Shown here piece by piece: positions 33,657 to 46,877 of a DNA stretch of 64,000 nt. The stretch is from the NCBI GenBank assembly GCA_004369085.1, contig ML210162.1, positions 186,001-250,000 of the forward strand, in the 5' to 3' direction. The stretch's first letter is position 1, and each line of letters begins with the position of its first letter. Below the pieces are notes generated by a model that had not been told where the DNA came from, ran no database searches, and was given only the letters and a program-made list of their open reading frames with translations. Position numbers and translations under genes: made by a program. This DNA is from Coprinopsis marcescibilis (Eukaryota; Basidiomycota; Agaricomycetes; Agaricales; Psathyrellaceae).

Positions 33657-35144
33657 ATGTACCTAATTCTAGGCTGCCTTCTCTCGGCGCTCACCGCTCT
33701 CGTCTTTCACTTCAAGTTCTCCAATCATATTGCTTTATTCAGAGAGGCTTGGTTCCTAGGTAAACCAAAATGGACATTTGCGGATATCCCGGACCTCACT
33801 GGACAGGCGGTTATCGTCACTGGCGGAGGTTCTGGCATCGGGGCCGATGTTATACGGGTAAGTGTTTATCTATATCTTCAGCTGAATCTCCAAGGCCCCT
33901 GTGATACTGAAGGACTGGCAACTAGGCTTTGCTGCGACGAAACGCAAAAGTATATCTGGCCGCTCGAAATGAAAAGTCGTCCGAGGCAGCAATTAAGCAG
34001 TTGCATTCGGAGACAGGTCGTAAAGCTGTCTTTTTGAAGCTTGACCTAAATGACCTTAATTCCGTCAAGGCTGCTGCTGACGAGTTTAAGAGGTGCGCGG
34101 TTGTCTTCGCGTCATTGAGTAGCCGGTTGATGGTCTTGTAGAAAGGAAAAACGGTTGGATGCTCTTTACAATAATGCGTGAGCTCTAAACTAGCTACTAG
34201 CCCAACGAAATATTAACCAAGAAACGTAGGGGTGTCAGCCGAGTTCCCATTGATCAATCAGTGGTGAATGGATACGACCTTTTATTTCATACAAATGTGA
34301 TCGGTTGGTCAATTCCTCCAATATCTGAACTCCATTAACTCGAACTCTACTAGGGCCCTTCCTCTTCACAAAGCTCCTAATGCCATTACTCTTGGAAGCC
34401 GTCAAGGTTCCTGACGACAAGCATGTCAGGATTATCAACCTCTCATCTTCCGGCCACCATTTTGCGCCACCGCAACTTGTGGATTTTAATTCCTTGAAGG
34501 ATGGTCCAGGCAGGCGGAGATACTCTGATGAGAGCGGTATCTCTACTGCCAGAGCAAAGCAATGAGTAGCTGTTACAGACGTGTTGACGTGCTCTAATCC
34601 GAATTCTTAGGCGAATATACTCGTCTCAAACGAGCTTGCTCGCCGGTATGGATCGAGAGGCGTCGTATCATTGGCTCTTCATCCTGGTAGGCTCCACAGT
34701 CACCTTCCTGGCATATAGTGTTCATAAATTATACAGGAAATTTCGAGACCCCCATTCTAAAGCACATGCCGGGTGAGATGAAGAAAATGATAGTATGTAT
34801 CTTTCAAGGTTCAGCCAATCGGCCAAAACTAATGCCTCTTTTTCATTACAGAAGAAGATGTTCTTTATTCATCCGCCCGAGTGGAAGTCTCTAACCACAC
34901 TTTGGACAGGGACGTCAAGGGAAGCTGGGGAGATCAATGGAAAGGTGGGTGCGAATTTCTTTCTTACAGTTGGAGTGGGCACTCATCGGCTGGCGTTAGT
35001 ACATTGTCCCCTGGGGTAAAGTTGGTGTTTCGCGGAAAGAAGCCAACGACCCTGTATTGGCGAAGGAACTTTGGACGTGGTTGGAAGGGCAACCCGGGAT
35101 TTTCAGATTCGAGTTGGATCTAGATTCCAGTAGGAATACGTAGA
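33657..35144 (+). pseudogene. Short-chain dehydrogenase/reductase, copy 2 (active site disrupted)
   Basis: A tandem paralogue of the upstream gene, with the same exon layout and matching blocks: TGGGSGIG, RRNAKVYLAARNEK, LDALYNNAGVS, RIINLSSSGHHFAPPQLV, ANILVSNELARRYGSRG, FFIHPPEWKSL. In the exon that should encode the catalytic YxxxK motif, 23 bases lie between GPGRRR and TACTGCCAGAGCAAA, against 24 bases in copy 1. The frame therefore shifts and runs to TGA at 34563-34565. The splice donor that follows the motif in copy 1 (AAAGTT then GTAGGT) is here AAAGCA then ATGAGT. A second one-base insertion near 35107 shifts the C-terminus: the ancestral-like stop would be at 35121-35123. As written, a normal active enzyme cannot be made. 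A sequencing error is possible for any single base, but three independent changes favour a pseudogene. Confidence 0.75.
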
Positions 35145-35434
35145 TGCTATCACTTTAATGTGCCTCTAGGGATATATTTGCGAGCACAGTTGTCTTCTTC
35201 CTCCATCGAATGTAAGCCCCTTAAATGTACACGCATTCCGTGTTGCTCGGGGTTGTTGGGACACACATAGTCACGTGTGTGATGATGTCAGGAACGTGAT
35301 GCGCCTCCGCCCCGAGCTGCCAGTGCGGCTGCGGTGGTTTTGTGCTTAACCCAAGCATAGTTAAGGGAGACCAGGTTAATCGTTGTTTTCTTCATCACCG
35401 AATCCGAGTCTTTTGCTCCAGAACTGAGGGCGAC
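35124..35434. other. Intergenic gap before VPS45
   Basis: About 0.3 kb, including the 3' end of dehydrogenase copy 2 and the VPS45 promoter. Nothing specific seen. Confidence 0.5.
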
Positions 35435-37929
35435 ATGGACGTCTACAAAGCAATAGAGACGTATATCACCAAAATGGTCTCGACACCTTCGACTATGAAG
35501 GTGTTGTTGCTCGATTCACACACGGTATGTCGTTCGTTCCTTCTGACATTGTGTCAAGTAGTGTTGGTTGGCTGAAATGAACCTCTTCATGTCCTGTGAT
35601 ACAGACACCTATTGTATCGCTCGCGTCTACGCAGTCTGTGTTACTGTCGCAGCAGGTGTATCTGACCGATAGGATCGACAACAAACAACGGGAGCGCATG
35701 CCGCACATGAAGTGCGTCTGTTTCCTCCAGACGAGTGAGGACAGTATGGAAGCGCTCGCGGATGAGCTGAAAGAACCAAAGTATGGAGAGTACTATCTGT
35801 GTCAGTCGGTGAATCATATCGGACGTTTCGTTCTTGCCTTTGGACTTTCTGTACTGATTCCTGCATCCATCGTTTAGATTTCAGCAATATCCTCAGCAAG
35901 ACGGCTATCGAACGACTGGCGGAGGTGGATGAGTTTGAGGTTGTCAAGGAAGTGCAGGTATGTGGACATTGTGTAGCGATGTGGGCTGGGTAGGGGTGCT
36001 GACGGGTTCAATTGGCGTTGCGTGGTTATTAGGAGTATTTTGCGGATTATTGCCCTATACTTCCGTCCTTGTTCTCGCTAAACTATACGCCGAACAGCTC
36101 AAGACCGTTGTATGGATCAACACCGAATTCATGGGATTCTAGGGCGCTTGAAGTTACCGTACAAGGCCTGACCGCAGTTCTCCTGAGTCTAAAGAAGAAG
36201 CCAGTCATTCGGTATGAGAAGATGAGTCCTATGGCGAAGAAGCTGGCGACGGAAATCCAAGTATGTCCTCCTAGATCTCTCGCACCACATGAACTGACTT
36301 GTGTTATCAACCGTGTAGCATCAAATAAACGCGGAATCTACACTATTCGACTTCCGGTTGACGCAAGTACCACCACTGCTGCTTATCCTCGACCGAAGAA
36401 ACGACCCAGTTACACCGCTCTTGTCACAATGGACCTACCAAGCTATGGTGCACGAGCTGTTGGGAATACACAATGGGAGGGTCGATTTGAGCCAAGTCCC
36501 GAGCATTAGCAAAGACCTCAAAGTGAGCTTTTGGGAAGCCAGAGATGCATTCCACTACTAATACACAACACGTTCTAGGAAATCACACTCACAACCAACA
36601 CGGACCCGTTCTTCCAACAGAACTACCTAGCAACATTCGGTGACCTTGGCTCCACCCTCAAGGATTATGTGCAAAACTACCAGGAGAAATCATCATCAAC
36701 ATCGAATATCAACTCCATCGCGGATATGAAGCGTTTCGTGGAGGAGTATCCGCAATTCAGGAAGCTTGGTGGGAATGTGAGCAAGCATGTTGCAGTGGTT
36801 GGTGAGCTTAGTCGGTTAGTGGATAAGCACAAGTTGTTGGAGGTTGGTGAGGTTGAGCAGGGGTTGGCGACGAATGTTGGTGCGGACTACAAGGTGCCCA
36901 TTTTTCAGCTCAGATTCTGGGGGAGGGTACATCAGTGCTGATGGCCGTATTTAGACTGTTCATGGACTGTTGTTGGACCCCAAAGTTTCGCCGTGGAACA
37001 AGCTAATGCTGGTGATGCTTTATGCGCTACGCTACCAGAAGACACAAACGGCGAATATCGCGAGTTTGATTAGTGTTTTGTTGGAGAATGGTGTTCCGGC
37101 GGAAGATGCCAAGGTTAGTTCTACACTGTGATTTTCTGAAGAATGGAATGTTGACAGCAAGGTTAGCTTGTTTATGTATTACTGAACATCGCAGGGGCGG
37201 ACCAGAGGCAGGACGATCTTTTCGCGACGGAGTCCTTGTTGGCCAAGGGTAGATCAGCACTGCGTGGACTTGGGGGAGTTGAAAACGTTTACATGCAGCA
37301 CACTCCACATCTATCTCAGACGCTTGAAAACCTATTCAGAGGTAGACTGAGAGAAGCGAGTTATCCGTTCCTGGATGGCGCTGGGCCCAATGCTGGTTTG
37401 CAGAGGTAAGTAGCTCGCTTTCTACATTGGTGACCCGATCTGAATTTTCTTAGGCCGCAGGATGTGATTATCTTCATGATAGGCGGTGTGACATACGAAG
37501 AAGCCAGGGCTGTCACACTTTTCAATCAAGATCCTTCTGCAGCAACCAACGGAGGCATCACAGGTTCTACGGGCGCGAGGCTGCTTCTTGGGGGAACTTG
37601 CGTCCATAACTCTCAATCGTAGGTCCTTTAAGACCATTTCCAGCTCCGTAAACTCACTCCGAGGTCATAGATACATGGAGATGGTGCGCAGTGCAGCAGC
37701 GAACTTCCCTAATTCCGTGTACGATCCACCCCCGGAATCGTCTTCGACCGCCCCCGTTCTCAACCTGAATCTGGGAGGTGTGAACGTCAGCCTTGGTGGT
37801 ACGGCTGGAACTGGTGTGTATCGGTCGAGCAACGAAGGTGTTGGGGTGCAAGCTGAAGGGCTGCGGGATGGTGTACTCAACCTGATTGGAAAAGTGAAGC
37901 AGGGTGTTGATCGAATAGCCATACAATAA
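35435..37929 (+). CDS. VPS45: VPS45, Sec1/Munc18-family protein
   Basis: An SM protein that binds the syntaxin Tlg2/Pep12 type SNAREs and controls fusion at the Golgi/endosome. About nine introns are removed to give a full-length protein. Family blocks in order: [203 protein letters not shown]. The C-terminus ends [12 protein letters not shown] after a Gly-rich stretch ([15 protein letters not shown]). Domain order and length match Vps45 across fungi. Confidence 0.95.
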
Positions 37930-38196
37930 TCTCCTTATATCATACTCGTTATATAATTTATATCACTCTTTTTCTCTGAGAATCGCATGGTTAATGTTCG
38001 GAAGGAATTCGCCTTGCGCGTGGAGGTACGCGAAGTGACACGTCGATTCCAGGTCACATGAAAGCTACTTGAGCGTCAACCAGTCGCCATCAATTATTTA
38101 ACCTTTCCCCTACTCTCCTCTTTCGCTTTCCTTTCCCCTGCCCTACATTCTGCCTTTGAAAACGCTCTAGGAGCTTGCTCGCCAGTACCGGTTGCA

Positions 38197-39989
38197 ATGG
38201 CTAAGGGTCTCTTCTCAGCACTGAAAGGCATTGACGCCTTTGGCAAGGTATGTCGTCAGGATTTCGAATTCAAATTCTCCAATAGAGCCTTGCAACCCGG
38301 CCGACTGCTTCTTCCATCTATTCATCTTTCTCTGATGATGAATTGGCATTGATCTGTGTTTTTATTTCTAGACTACTGAAGATGTCAAGGTCAAGACGAG
38401 GACTGGCGCTTTCTGTGAGTTGATCTGAAGCGTTGCAATGACGTGTGCCTACGGCAATATATTGGCACTAATGCGCGGGCCACAGTGACCTTGCTCTCGG
38501 CCGCGATTATTCTGGCCATCTCGACTATCGAGTTCTTCGACTATAGGAGGGTTTATATTGACACATCTATCGTTGTCGACAAGAGCCGAGGAGAGAAGTT
38601 GACGGTCAACCTGAATGTGACCTTTCCCAAGGTTCCTTGCTACCGTGCGTTCCCATTTTCGATCTCCCAACCTTCACCACGCGCTAATACAAGATAATAG
38701 TGCTTAGCATAGATATTATGGATATTAGTGGTGAAGTGCAGAGAGACCTTTCCCACAATGTTCTCAAGGTTCGCTTGGATAAGAACGGCAACGAAGTTGA
38801 GGGGTCGCACACTGCCGACCTCGCTGCGGATGTGGAGAAGCTCCACCACACGAAGAAGGATGGGTACTGCGGCTCTTGCTACGGTGGACTGGAACCCGAG
38901 GGTGGTTGCTGTCAAACGTGCGAGGATGTCCGAACGGCGTATGTGAACCGGGGTTGGAGTTTTACGAATCCCGACGCTATCGAGCAAGTGCGTTTACTCC
39001 ATGTTGCTCCCTTATTTCGTGAACTAATATTTCCGCGCCTTTTGGTGTAGTGTAAAAACGAAGGCTGGGCGGACAAGCTGAAGGAGCAAGCCGACGAGGG
39101 TTGCAACGTTTCCGGTCGTGTCCGTGTTAACAAGGTCATTGGCAACATCCACATGTCTCCCGGACGCTCTTTCCAGACCAACTCGCGGAATATCTACGAA
39201 CTCGTGCCTTATCTCCGTGACGACCAGAACAAGCACGACTTTTCGCATAAGATACATTACTTTGGATTCGAGGGCGACGATGAATACGACTACTGGAAGG
39301 CCGAGGCTGGCCAGAAGATGAAGCAACGCATGGGCATTACCAAGAACCCTTTGGACGTCACCGAAGGGAGGGTGAGTGGTTTACATTCTACTTGGTCGAT
39401 GTTGCGAACTGACGAGGGTTGTGGCAGACCTGGAAAACGCAATACATGTTCCAATACTTCCTCAAGGTCGTCTCTACCCAATTCCGCACACTGGATGGAC
39501 AGAGTGTGAGTCGACACGATTCTTGCCTGCGATTGAGTTACTGACAAAGTTAATAGGTCAACACTCACCAATACAGTGTTACACACTTCGAGCGTGACCT
39601 CGGCGAGGGCATGAGTGGAGAGAACCATGGTGTACACGTCCAGCACGGTGTCAGCGGTCTTCCCGGTAAGTTAACCTGTCGGTGAACTGAATTGAATGCT
39701 GAATTTCGTGTAGGCGCTTTCTTCAACTACGAGATCTCCCCCATTCAAGTCGTTCATTCTGAATCACGGCAGTCTTTCGCCCACTGGCTTACATCGTGAG
39801 TGGCTTGCCAATTTTGTTGCAATTATTTCTAATCTTCTGTTTGCGTATAGAACTTGTGCCATCATCGGAGGAGTGCTCACAGTTGCATCTATCGTTGACA
39901 GTGTGTTCTACGCGACCACGAAGGCGATCAAGAAGTCTGGAGGAGGCCCGACCGTTTCAAGCTATGGAGGAAGCGGAAAACTTATGTGA
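38197..39989 (+). CDS. ERV46: ERV46/ERGIC3, COPII vesicle cargo-receptor subunit
   Basis: A membrane protein of ER-Golgi vesicles that pairs with Erv41 to retrieve or export cargo. It starts MAKGLFSALKGIDAFGKTTE and has an N-terminal transmembrane segment (LTLLSAAIILAISTIEFFDY). The lumenal part includes VNLNVTFPKVPCYLLSIDIM, the Cys-rich CGSCYGG...CCQTCEDV, GCNVSGRVRVNKVIGNIHMS, and GAFFNYEISPIQVVH. A second transmembrane segment (TCAIIGGVLTVASIVDSVFY) is followed by a cytosolic tail ending SSYGGSGKLM. About eight introns are inferred, the first after FGK. Topology and Cys pattern are those of the ERGIC3/Erv46 family. Stop TGA at 39987-39989. Confidence 0.95.
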
Positions 39990-40127
39990 TTATGCCTTCA
40001 TTTAGGATGTACACGAGTATCCATTCTCGCTTTCGCATAATTGGATATTATTTATCGGCCACAGGGTTGTTGAGGAGTGTTATTCAAGATGTTGAGAAAA
40101 GAAGATGGTAGGAAGCCGACGGGGAAG

Positions 40128-41587
40128 CTATGTTACGTTTGAGGCCGTCTTCCGTCGTTTCTTTGCTGGAGCACCGGCGGCTTCTGCTTTGCTTCGTTGT
40201 ATTCGAGGAACTTCCTTACGATTCTGAGCGGCATTGAGTAAAGAAATTAATCTCGGCCACGAATAACTCACCTCGTTTCCCATTATGAGAGGATCTTCTT
40301 CACTAGTTTCACCCCCTTCATCCTCCCCGTTTTCTACCTCATCATCTTCTTCGCAATAATGTACAGGTTTCGTGGGCCTGAGACTACGAGCGAGTTGGCC
40401 GTTTGGAGGTTCTTCGGACTCCGACTCATCGTCTGCTATGATTCTCCTACTTGTTCTCCGCGACTGCGCTGGTCGTACTTCAGGAGATTCTTCCTCGTCG
40501 ATATTTTGTTCCGCGTCTGACTCTTCTTCGCGCTTGACGGTCACAACTGCGTGAACACGGCGAATGACCGTGGACTGACGAATTCCGTTCTTCTGGCCAG
40601 AGGTAGGGTGCAGCGAAGCATTTCTCTTTACAGATTCCCGTTCTTTGGTAGGAGACGGGATGTCGTTCGGCCTTTCTCGGGCGGGTTTGAGTTTGCTTGT
40701 GGAAGCAAGTTGTTTCTGCGGGAGAGTCCTCCGTGACTTTGCAGACCCTCCGTCCTTGGTTGAGGTAATGAAAGTGTCGTCGTCTGGGTTGAGTTTTGTT
40801 GTGACGGGTTGAGTGGGGGAAGGGATGGATCTTCTCTTGTTGGAGCTCGACGAGTGTCCCGAGCCGTTAGACCCTGGGTATCGAGATTGGGGCGTGAATT
40901 GGTTTAGCAAACTTGGGGTGGCAGCCACTGTTCGAGACCACTGGGTACCGATTCAGATTCAGATGAGCGAGACTAGTTGGTGCATGTAATGCTGGGCGTA
41001 CCTGAAGTCTCTCCGATACAAGTTCTTCCAACCTAGATGAAAGGGTGCACCTTTCCTGCTCGACGCGTGTAAAGTGCGTTTGCCAATTCTTTGATTGGTC
41101 CTTCCATTGATCCAACTCCCTTTGAAGTTGAGCAATTGTTTCCAAGTGCTGCGTCAGGGTGTCCGTCTGGTGTGCTATCTAAGGGAGTGAATTTGAGTTC
41201 TCTGGCAGTCCCCCTCCAAGTCCTACTACTTACAGTCAATTCAGCCTGCCCGAGCTATTAATGCGGTTTAGTATGCAAAGAGTTGGACAAAACGAGCCAT
41301 ACACACTGCAGCTTTCGAAGCGTTGGCCTCTTCCTTCCACAGCTGAACTTCTTTCTGCAATACGCAGTAGTCCTTTAATGCTTTATCGCGCTGGACACGC
41401 GCTTCCTTGGTTTCCTCAACGGCCTTTGCCACCTCTGCTCTTGAACGGAGTTCAGCGTCCGCGACCTAGCAATTGTTTGGTGATATTGAGACAGAAAATA
41501 GGATTGCATACTCACAGTTTGGTGGGCTACTTTGGTAACGAAAGCGATAGCATCGTCAAGGGCAGTGTGTGTCGATATTCTTGACAT
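40128..41587 (-). CDS. Coiled-coil protein with basic/acidic tail, function unknown
   Basis: The model starts at MSRISTHTALDDAIAFVTKV (exon 41587-41516, intron 41515-41466) and continues through long heptad-like segments (LRSRAEVAKAVEETKEARVQ; LQRELDQWKDQSKNWQTHF; SSRLEELVSERLQ). These are followed by a Ser/Lys/Arg-rich region and an acidic stretch (EEDDEVENGEDEGGETSEED), and the end is PAKKRRKTASNVT, a likely nuclear localisation signal. A 48-base intron at 40271-40224 is likely, but it is a multiple of three without a stop, so retention would keep the frame. A tiny exon (AELT) is predicted near 41240. The overall shape suggests a nuclear or spindle-associated scaffold; I do not recognise the family. 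Confidence 0.65.
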
Positions 41588-41859
41588 CAGTGGACTGCGG
41601 AAGAAGCGCTGGCGGGCGAGTCGAACGTGTCAAATTAGCTCGCGTCGCGGATTGGTTGGAACGGGGCGGCCCGCCACAGGACTGACTATGAGCTGAGCTG
41701 GCCACAAACGCAACGTTGAACGACTCCTATCACGACGACGACCACTTGACCGAGTTTGTATTCCCAGACCTTGAACTTAACAGCGACTTCTCGCCCTGGC
41801 GCAACAATTCCTAAACTTGCAGCTTCGGGAACCCATAATAGAGGATAGGAGGCGCAAAA

Positions 41860-43475
41860 ATGAGGGTTCAAACTGAAAATACTCGATCCCTCCTGGGCTA
41901 CACCGGATTTCTGGTCAGACATGCCTTTATGGATTCAACTCATCCTACGACGGGTCTCTGCTTCTTATACTGGGACTTTGAAAGCTTGGCTATGGACCTC
42001 AGCCCAGCTCTTCTGACTTATGCGGAATACTTCGATTCTACAATATCTGGAGCTCTCTTACTCACCATTGGTTCTTGCTTATTCTTTTGGCTTTCCTCTT
42101 CACACGTTTGGTCCAGCGGGCTCTGTTCATTGGCTTTTGGATGATATCCAGCTTCCGAAAGCGCGATGTTATTTGGCTACTTGTCAGGTGTAGGTCCGCT
42201 TTTCTCATCTCCAGGCGATCTTCTCGGTGCCTGCTTTTGCGCTGGTGTTCCTCTCCGAATCGCGGGACTCTCGTATGTCTGTTAAGTGGTTATCCTGTCG
42301 GAATGACCTCTTGCTAAAGCCCCTACCCACTCAGCTCCAATGAGATTGCAGGTTCCCATCCTCTTCGACCCTGTAAGGAACATTCAATCTGTTCCAATTC
42401 CGTAAAGTACATCCGTCAAGAGCTGTCCTCACCCCACGCTTCTCAGATGCGGCAGTTACTTATCACCTAGGCGTACCGCCGGGACAAGTTAGAGATGTCA
42501 ATGTGGATGTGCCACGGGAATGGACATATTTCATCATCCCTCCTTACCCATGCCAGTCTGTCGGAGTCTGCCTGGTACATACCAGCTCCAGATCATCACG
42601 CACGATGCTGGCAAGGTGATTGGGCAAACACCCGAGTCGGTTCGTGCTCTCTTGGTGCTCTCTCTCCATCTGAATTGGGTTTACTGCGATGGCGGCGTTA
42701 AATGCATCTTATCTTGCGATACCACCTCGGTTATCTTCCTGGACAACCACTTCAGCAACAGCACGGACGCTCTTTTTTGTCGCTCGTTTCCTCGTGCAGA
42801 CTTACTTCACTTTCTGCGAAGCTACGAATACGTTATCCACGGGTGTCCAGCAGCGGAGACTTTTTAGCTTTCTGGAATTGCGATTTGGACCTACCCCATC
42901 TCCAACTGCCGAAACAATTACCGCATCGCCCTCTTTATTCGGATTCAAACACGCAAGTTTCCGATATCAGAGCTCGTATGGGGTATGCTAACACACCCTC
43001 TGGTGGGACAAAATCGCTTTTTTGAACAAGAATTGGTCGGTACATCTTGTTGGCCACGCCTCTTTCATAAACACCTATATCAGCGGTGCGCGTTTACCGC
43101 AGGCGTGGTATCGCAGTGTTTGATTCTCGGCCGACATTCATAGGTGACGTGAACCCCAATTGCAGGCACTTTGGCCCGCCTACCCGCCAGTATTCACGGA
43201 TAAACCTTGGAGGAATACCTAATGATGCTGACTTATCGGCCTATAGTAATAGCTCCTATGGCAAGTCATCTTTTCGAATCTTTCGAATGCTGATACATAT
43301 GCTGATGATGTTTCGTAGTTTTGGTAGACATAGCGAATGCGCAAGACGGAGGCTGCACTTTCTCACAGCGACCACACCGTCACTGCTGGCGTCATCGCTA
43401 AGCGCGGTGTTCCTTTTCTTGGAAGTGCTCACCTATGAGTTAAGCGCATGTATATCCGCCGAAACCAACCCTTAA
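41860..43475 (+). pseudogene. Possible decayed gene remnant, family unrecognised
   Basis: A run of plus-strand frames reads like broken coding sequence: LLGYTGFLVRHAFMDSTHP near 41890, PLHTFGPAGSVHWLLDDIQL near 42100, VNVDVPREWTYFIIPPYPC near 42500, VQTYFTFCEATNTLSTGVQ near 42800, then HASFINTYISGARLPQAWYR near 43060. The frame changes between segments, and stops fall within them (for example after the second and third segments). Introns do not obviously repair these breaks. I could not assign a family, so the call rests only on composition and on the serial frame shifts. Confidence 0.3.
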
Positions 43476-43830
43476 GCTTCCCATACGTCATCTTACAATG
43501 TCAATTGACCTACCTCAAAGGAATGAATTCTCAAGTATCACAGCACCGAGATCTCGCTTATTATGCCCTTGTTCCGCTCTTCTGACCGGAACCCTGCCGT
43601 GGTCACGCTTTACTGCTTTTCACCGAACCTTAAGCCTTTGAGTGTGACTCGGGGACAATCCAACAGGTAGGTTGTACATTTCACTGAACCCTTGTCTAGT
43701 CTGAGATGAAGATTCTCAACAGAGTCACAAAGCTGTGATCTACAGCAACATGCCACATCAATGCTCCGGATCCTTCAGTTTATGGGTGGTCATAGCGTTA
43801 TGCTGGGTTATTAATGAACCCTCCATTCTC

Positions 43831-43847
43831 CTTCTTTCTTTCTTTCT
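43831..43847. repeat. TTCT microsatellite
   Basis: cttctttctttctttct, a short tetranucleotide run in non-coding DNA. Confidence 0.7.
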
Positions 43848-46800
43848 GCAGCTTTTAGATATTAATGAATGTGCCCAGCTTTGACACTGCACGTCGCCGG
43901 TCACCTGTCGTTGACGATGTTCTATCACAATGAAAGTCCAATCATTCCTTTGAAGATCGGCCCTTTCAACCATGGTTCTCGTCATATCACAAGCAGTTCA
44001 TTTGAACCCAGCATCAATCTCCGAAGACACACCTGACTCTGTCTGCCCTCTCCTGATCGTGCAGCTGCCTCGAGCCTACTACCCCGCATTTCGATTGCTC
44101 GACCGATCAAGATAATCGATCCTGCTAAGTTCTTTCTCCGTGCGTTATCCCCGTTGTTATCTCTGGATAAACCTCTGACCTTCTTCTTTGATAAGTTCTG
44201 AGATCAGCATCCTCATCGATTAGCTGCTTTCTCTCCAGAACAGTAGTAGGACTTAGCAGGTCACCCGCTTGTCGAGGAGAAAAACGACCGTGACACCCCG
44301 AGAGGCTGGTGCATGCTCAGAGCTTGGAATGCTCTTTGTGCAGACACCCCAGATTTTCAAATGGCGCGAATAAAGCTGTTGAATTAGATTCACAATGTGC
44401 CTCAACCCTTGGTCTGTCCCCGGTGTTCTAAAACTATCCACATGAGCGCCTTGATAATGGTTCCTTGGAGACATTCACCGATCCTTCACGTATTCACTCT
44501 TCTTACACTAACTTCGGTAGATCTGGTATTTAGGACCCATCTGCACCCACCTTGTTGCAGGCCCAAGTCGTTTTCTCGGGAAATCACACAGCAGGGCAAC
44601 GGGTAGTTCTTGTCTTTATCCGGGGGCGTTTGCTCGGCACATGTACGAATGAACGAGGAGTCTGCTCGAGGACAAGGGTAAATAACTCAGGAAGCGCTGT
44701 GGGACTTTTCATGTCGTTCGAGGGTGATAGCTTGCTCAACACATTACCCATGCTAACCTTGGAGTCGCCGTTAGGTATAACTATCAACTCGTGATTTACC
44801 GTCCATCCCACGTCCACGTTCTAAAAGCGTCGGGAACCCACCTCGTGCGGGAGGGGCGTAGTAGGCGGTCCAGAACTCTACATATATGTCAAGTCACAGG
44901 TCGAGGACCGATATTGCGGCGTCCCGACTGGATTCAATTCAATTCCACCCGGCAAGGCGTTGCACGGCTTCTCAATATGTATCCAATGGAAAAGCAAGTG
45001 GAGTTATATTTTTGAATGGTAGAGGGCCTTATTTTCTTCGACTTGCCTCCAGGCATCGCTGGCTGTCGTGAGATGATTTGCCCTGCGATGATATCGATGA
45101 ATACTCTTGCATGTTCGCTTGAGTCACCTGTGCCTCAAACCCGTAGGCGTTGCTCTGCTAAGTCCCATATGATGTGTTTCCGATTTGTACCCCATCATAC
45201 AGCAAGCATATCAAGTTAGCATGTAGACAACTATGGTCCGAGACGTGGCATATTCTCAAAACGGTGTCCTGTCCATTACACTTAGGCTTGAGTAAGTAGC
45301 TGTCACACTCTATTTCACATAATGAATCATGGGGTGGGGTCTTCGTTGTCTTCCAAACTCACCTGACATCCCGCACCCCGCCGGTCTGGCGCATTCAGAG
45401 AAAACAAACGGACACACAGAGCGGGGAGCCTTTTGTCGTCATGAAATGCGTTCGTATGTCGTCGAAAATTAATCATGTGGGGAAACAAACACTCTCCACA
45501 TTCATTTCGCCAGCACTTGACCTATTTTAGATCCGGCGATTGGCTGAACATTTGACCTGCCCGAGCGAGCGGCACCCCGAGCTTTTACGTGCTGTGTGCA
45601 CGACGGGTTTTGTACTAAACGGGCAGTGAGAATTCAGCGGGATTGAAAATAAGTTGTGTTTCGCAAGAATATCAACTGGACAAGTGTGGTTGCGGCGGCG
45701 GCCCTGGAGCTCGCATCAACACCAGCGCCCACAGTCCCTTAGCCGCTGAGATTCCTGCAGGAAAGATAGAGACCGACTTTTAAGGTCAGGTATGGTGCCA
45801 TGATTGGCCCCCCCGGCTGCACTTTCTTAGCCTCCGTATGGCGGCAAGGCCGTTAGGCATGTGCGGGAGCCACAAAGCCGTGTGCAGCTGCACAGATTTT
45901 CACCTGGTCGCATTGCAAGCGAGCAAGGATCTGCGACGGAATCGCAAAGGCTGCGCTCAAGGCCCGACGCCCTTAATTCAATTAAGGGTTTTCAACCCTG
46001 CCAGTGGTCGTTGTCAAGATCTCTCGCCTTGCCGAGGTTCTTACTCGCATTGACCCACTGGAAAATAAACTCATGGCAGCCTAAATCTCTTTAGACGAGA
46101 GCCTAACCTGCAGACAATCACAATTCATCGGCTTCATGCGACCTCTCGCATCAGTTTGCAGCAGGTTACTCAGATATCAGATGGACTACGACTAGGATTA
46201 CAGTAATGTTCGTTAACACGCAAATCTAAGCGTTTCATCTCAAAGCGCAGCAGGGGAGGCCTGGTACGGCCCCCATGGCTTCCCACTGCACCCTGAGATT
46301 TGTTTGTTGTCTAAAGGCTAAATCATAAATATGTACGATAGGGGTCGGTGCATCCAATGAGGGATGCTGGAATCCCAACACACACTTGATCAATTCGCAA
46401 ACAGCGGCGACCTTGACCCCCATACAGTTTCGCACCGGATGTCCTTGATTATCCCGTAATTTCAGCCACGTTCCTCAGACTCCTTGCAGTTACGGACTGT
46501 GTTCAGAGGGGGCTTGATGGACGATTTGATCGCGGTGGGCGTCAATAGTTGCGCCATCATCAGCGACCAACTTCCCCCGATCGTTACCCCGCAATTCTCA
46601 TCAAAAAGTTCGGGACGGTGATGCGGAAGCTAAGTAACTGAATGGGCCACAAACGATTGATTCTCTTGGCAGCAGTTACCAAGGGGTTATACTGAATAGG
46701 ACATGCGATATGTTACTTTGACAGGTTACGGACTGTACCTGTAAGATTAGGATTCTGCACGCTCGATATAAGAACCACATGCCAGGCCCTTCAAATATAA

Positions 46801-46859
46801 TTCATATGCTTGACGGTGGCGGCAGTGGAGGGTGGAAGAGGATGAACATTGAGGGTCAT

Positions 46860-46877
46860 ATCATCATCATCATCATC
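46860..46877. repeat. ATC microsatellite (six units)
   Basis: Six perfect ATC units in the gene-poor block; no gene context. Confidence 0.8.

Noticed and set aside
20526..35144. A secondary-metabolite cluster (flavoprotein plus two dehydrogenases)
   Set aside because: No backbone enzyme (PKS, NRPS, terpene synthase), P450 or transporter is present, and housekeeping genes are interleaved.
46860..46877. Short repeats in the gene-poor block as a CRISPR-like or satellite array
   Set aside because: They are isolated microsatellites of different units without regular spacers.
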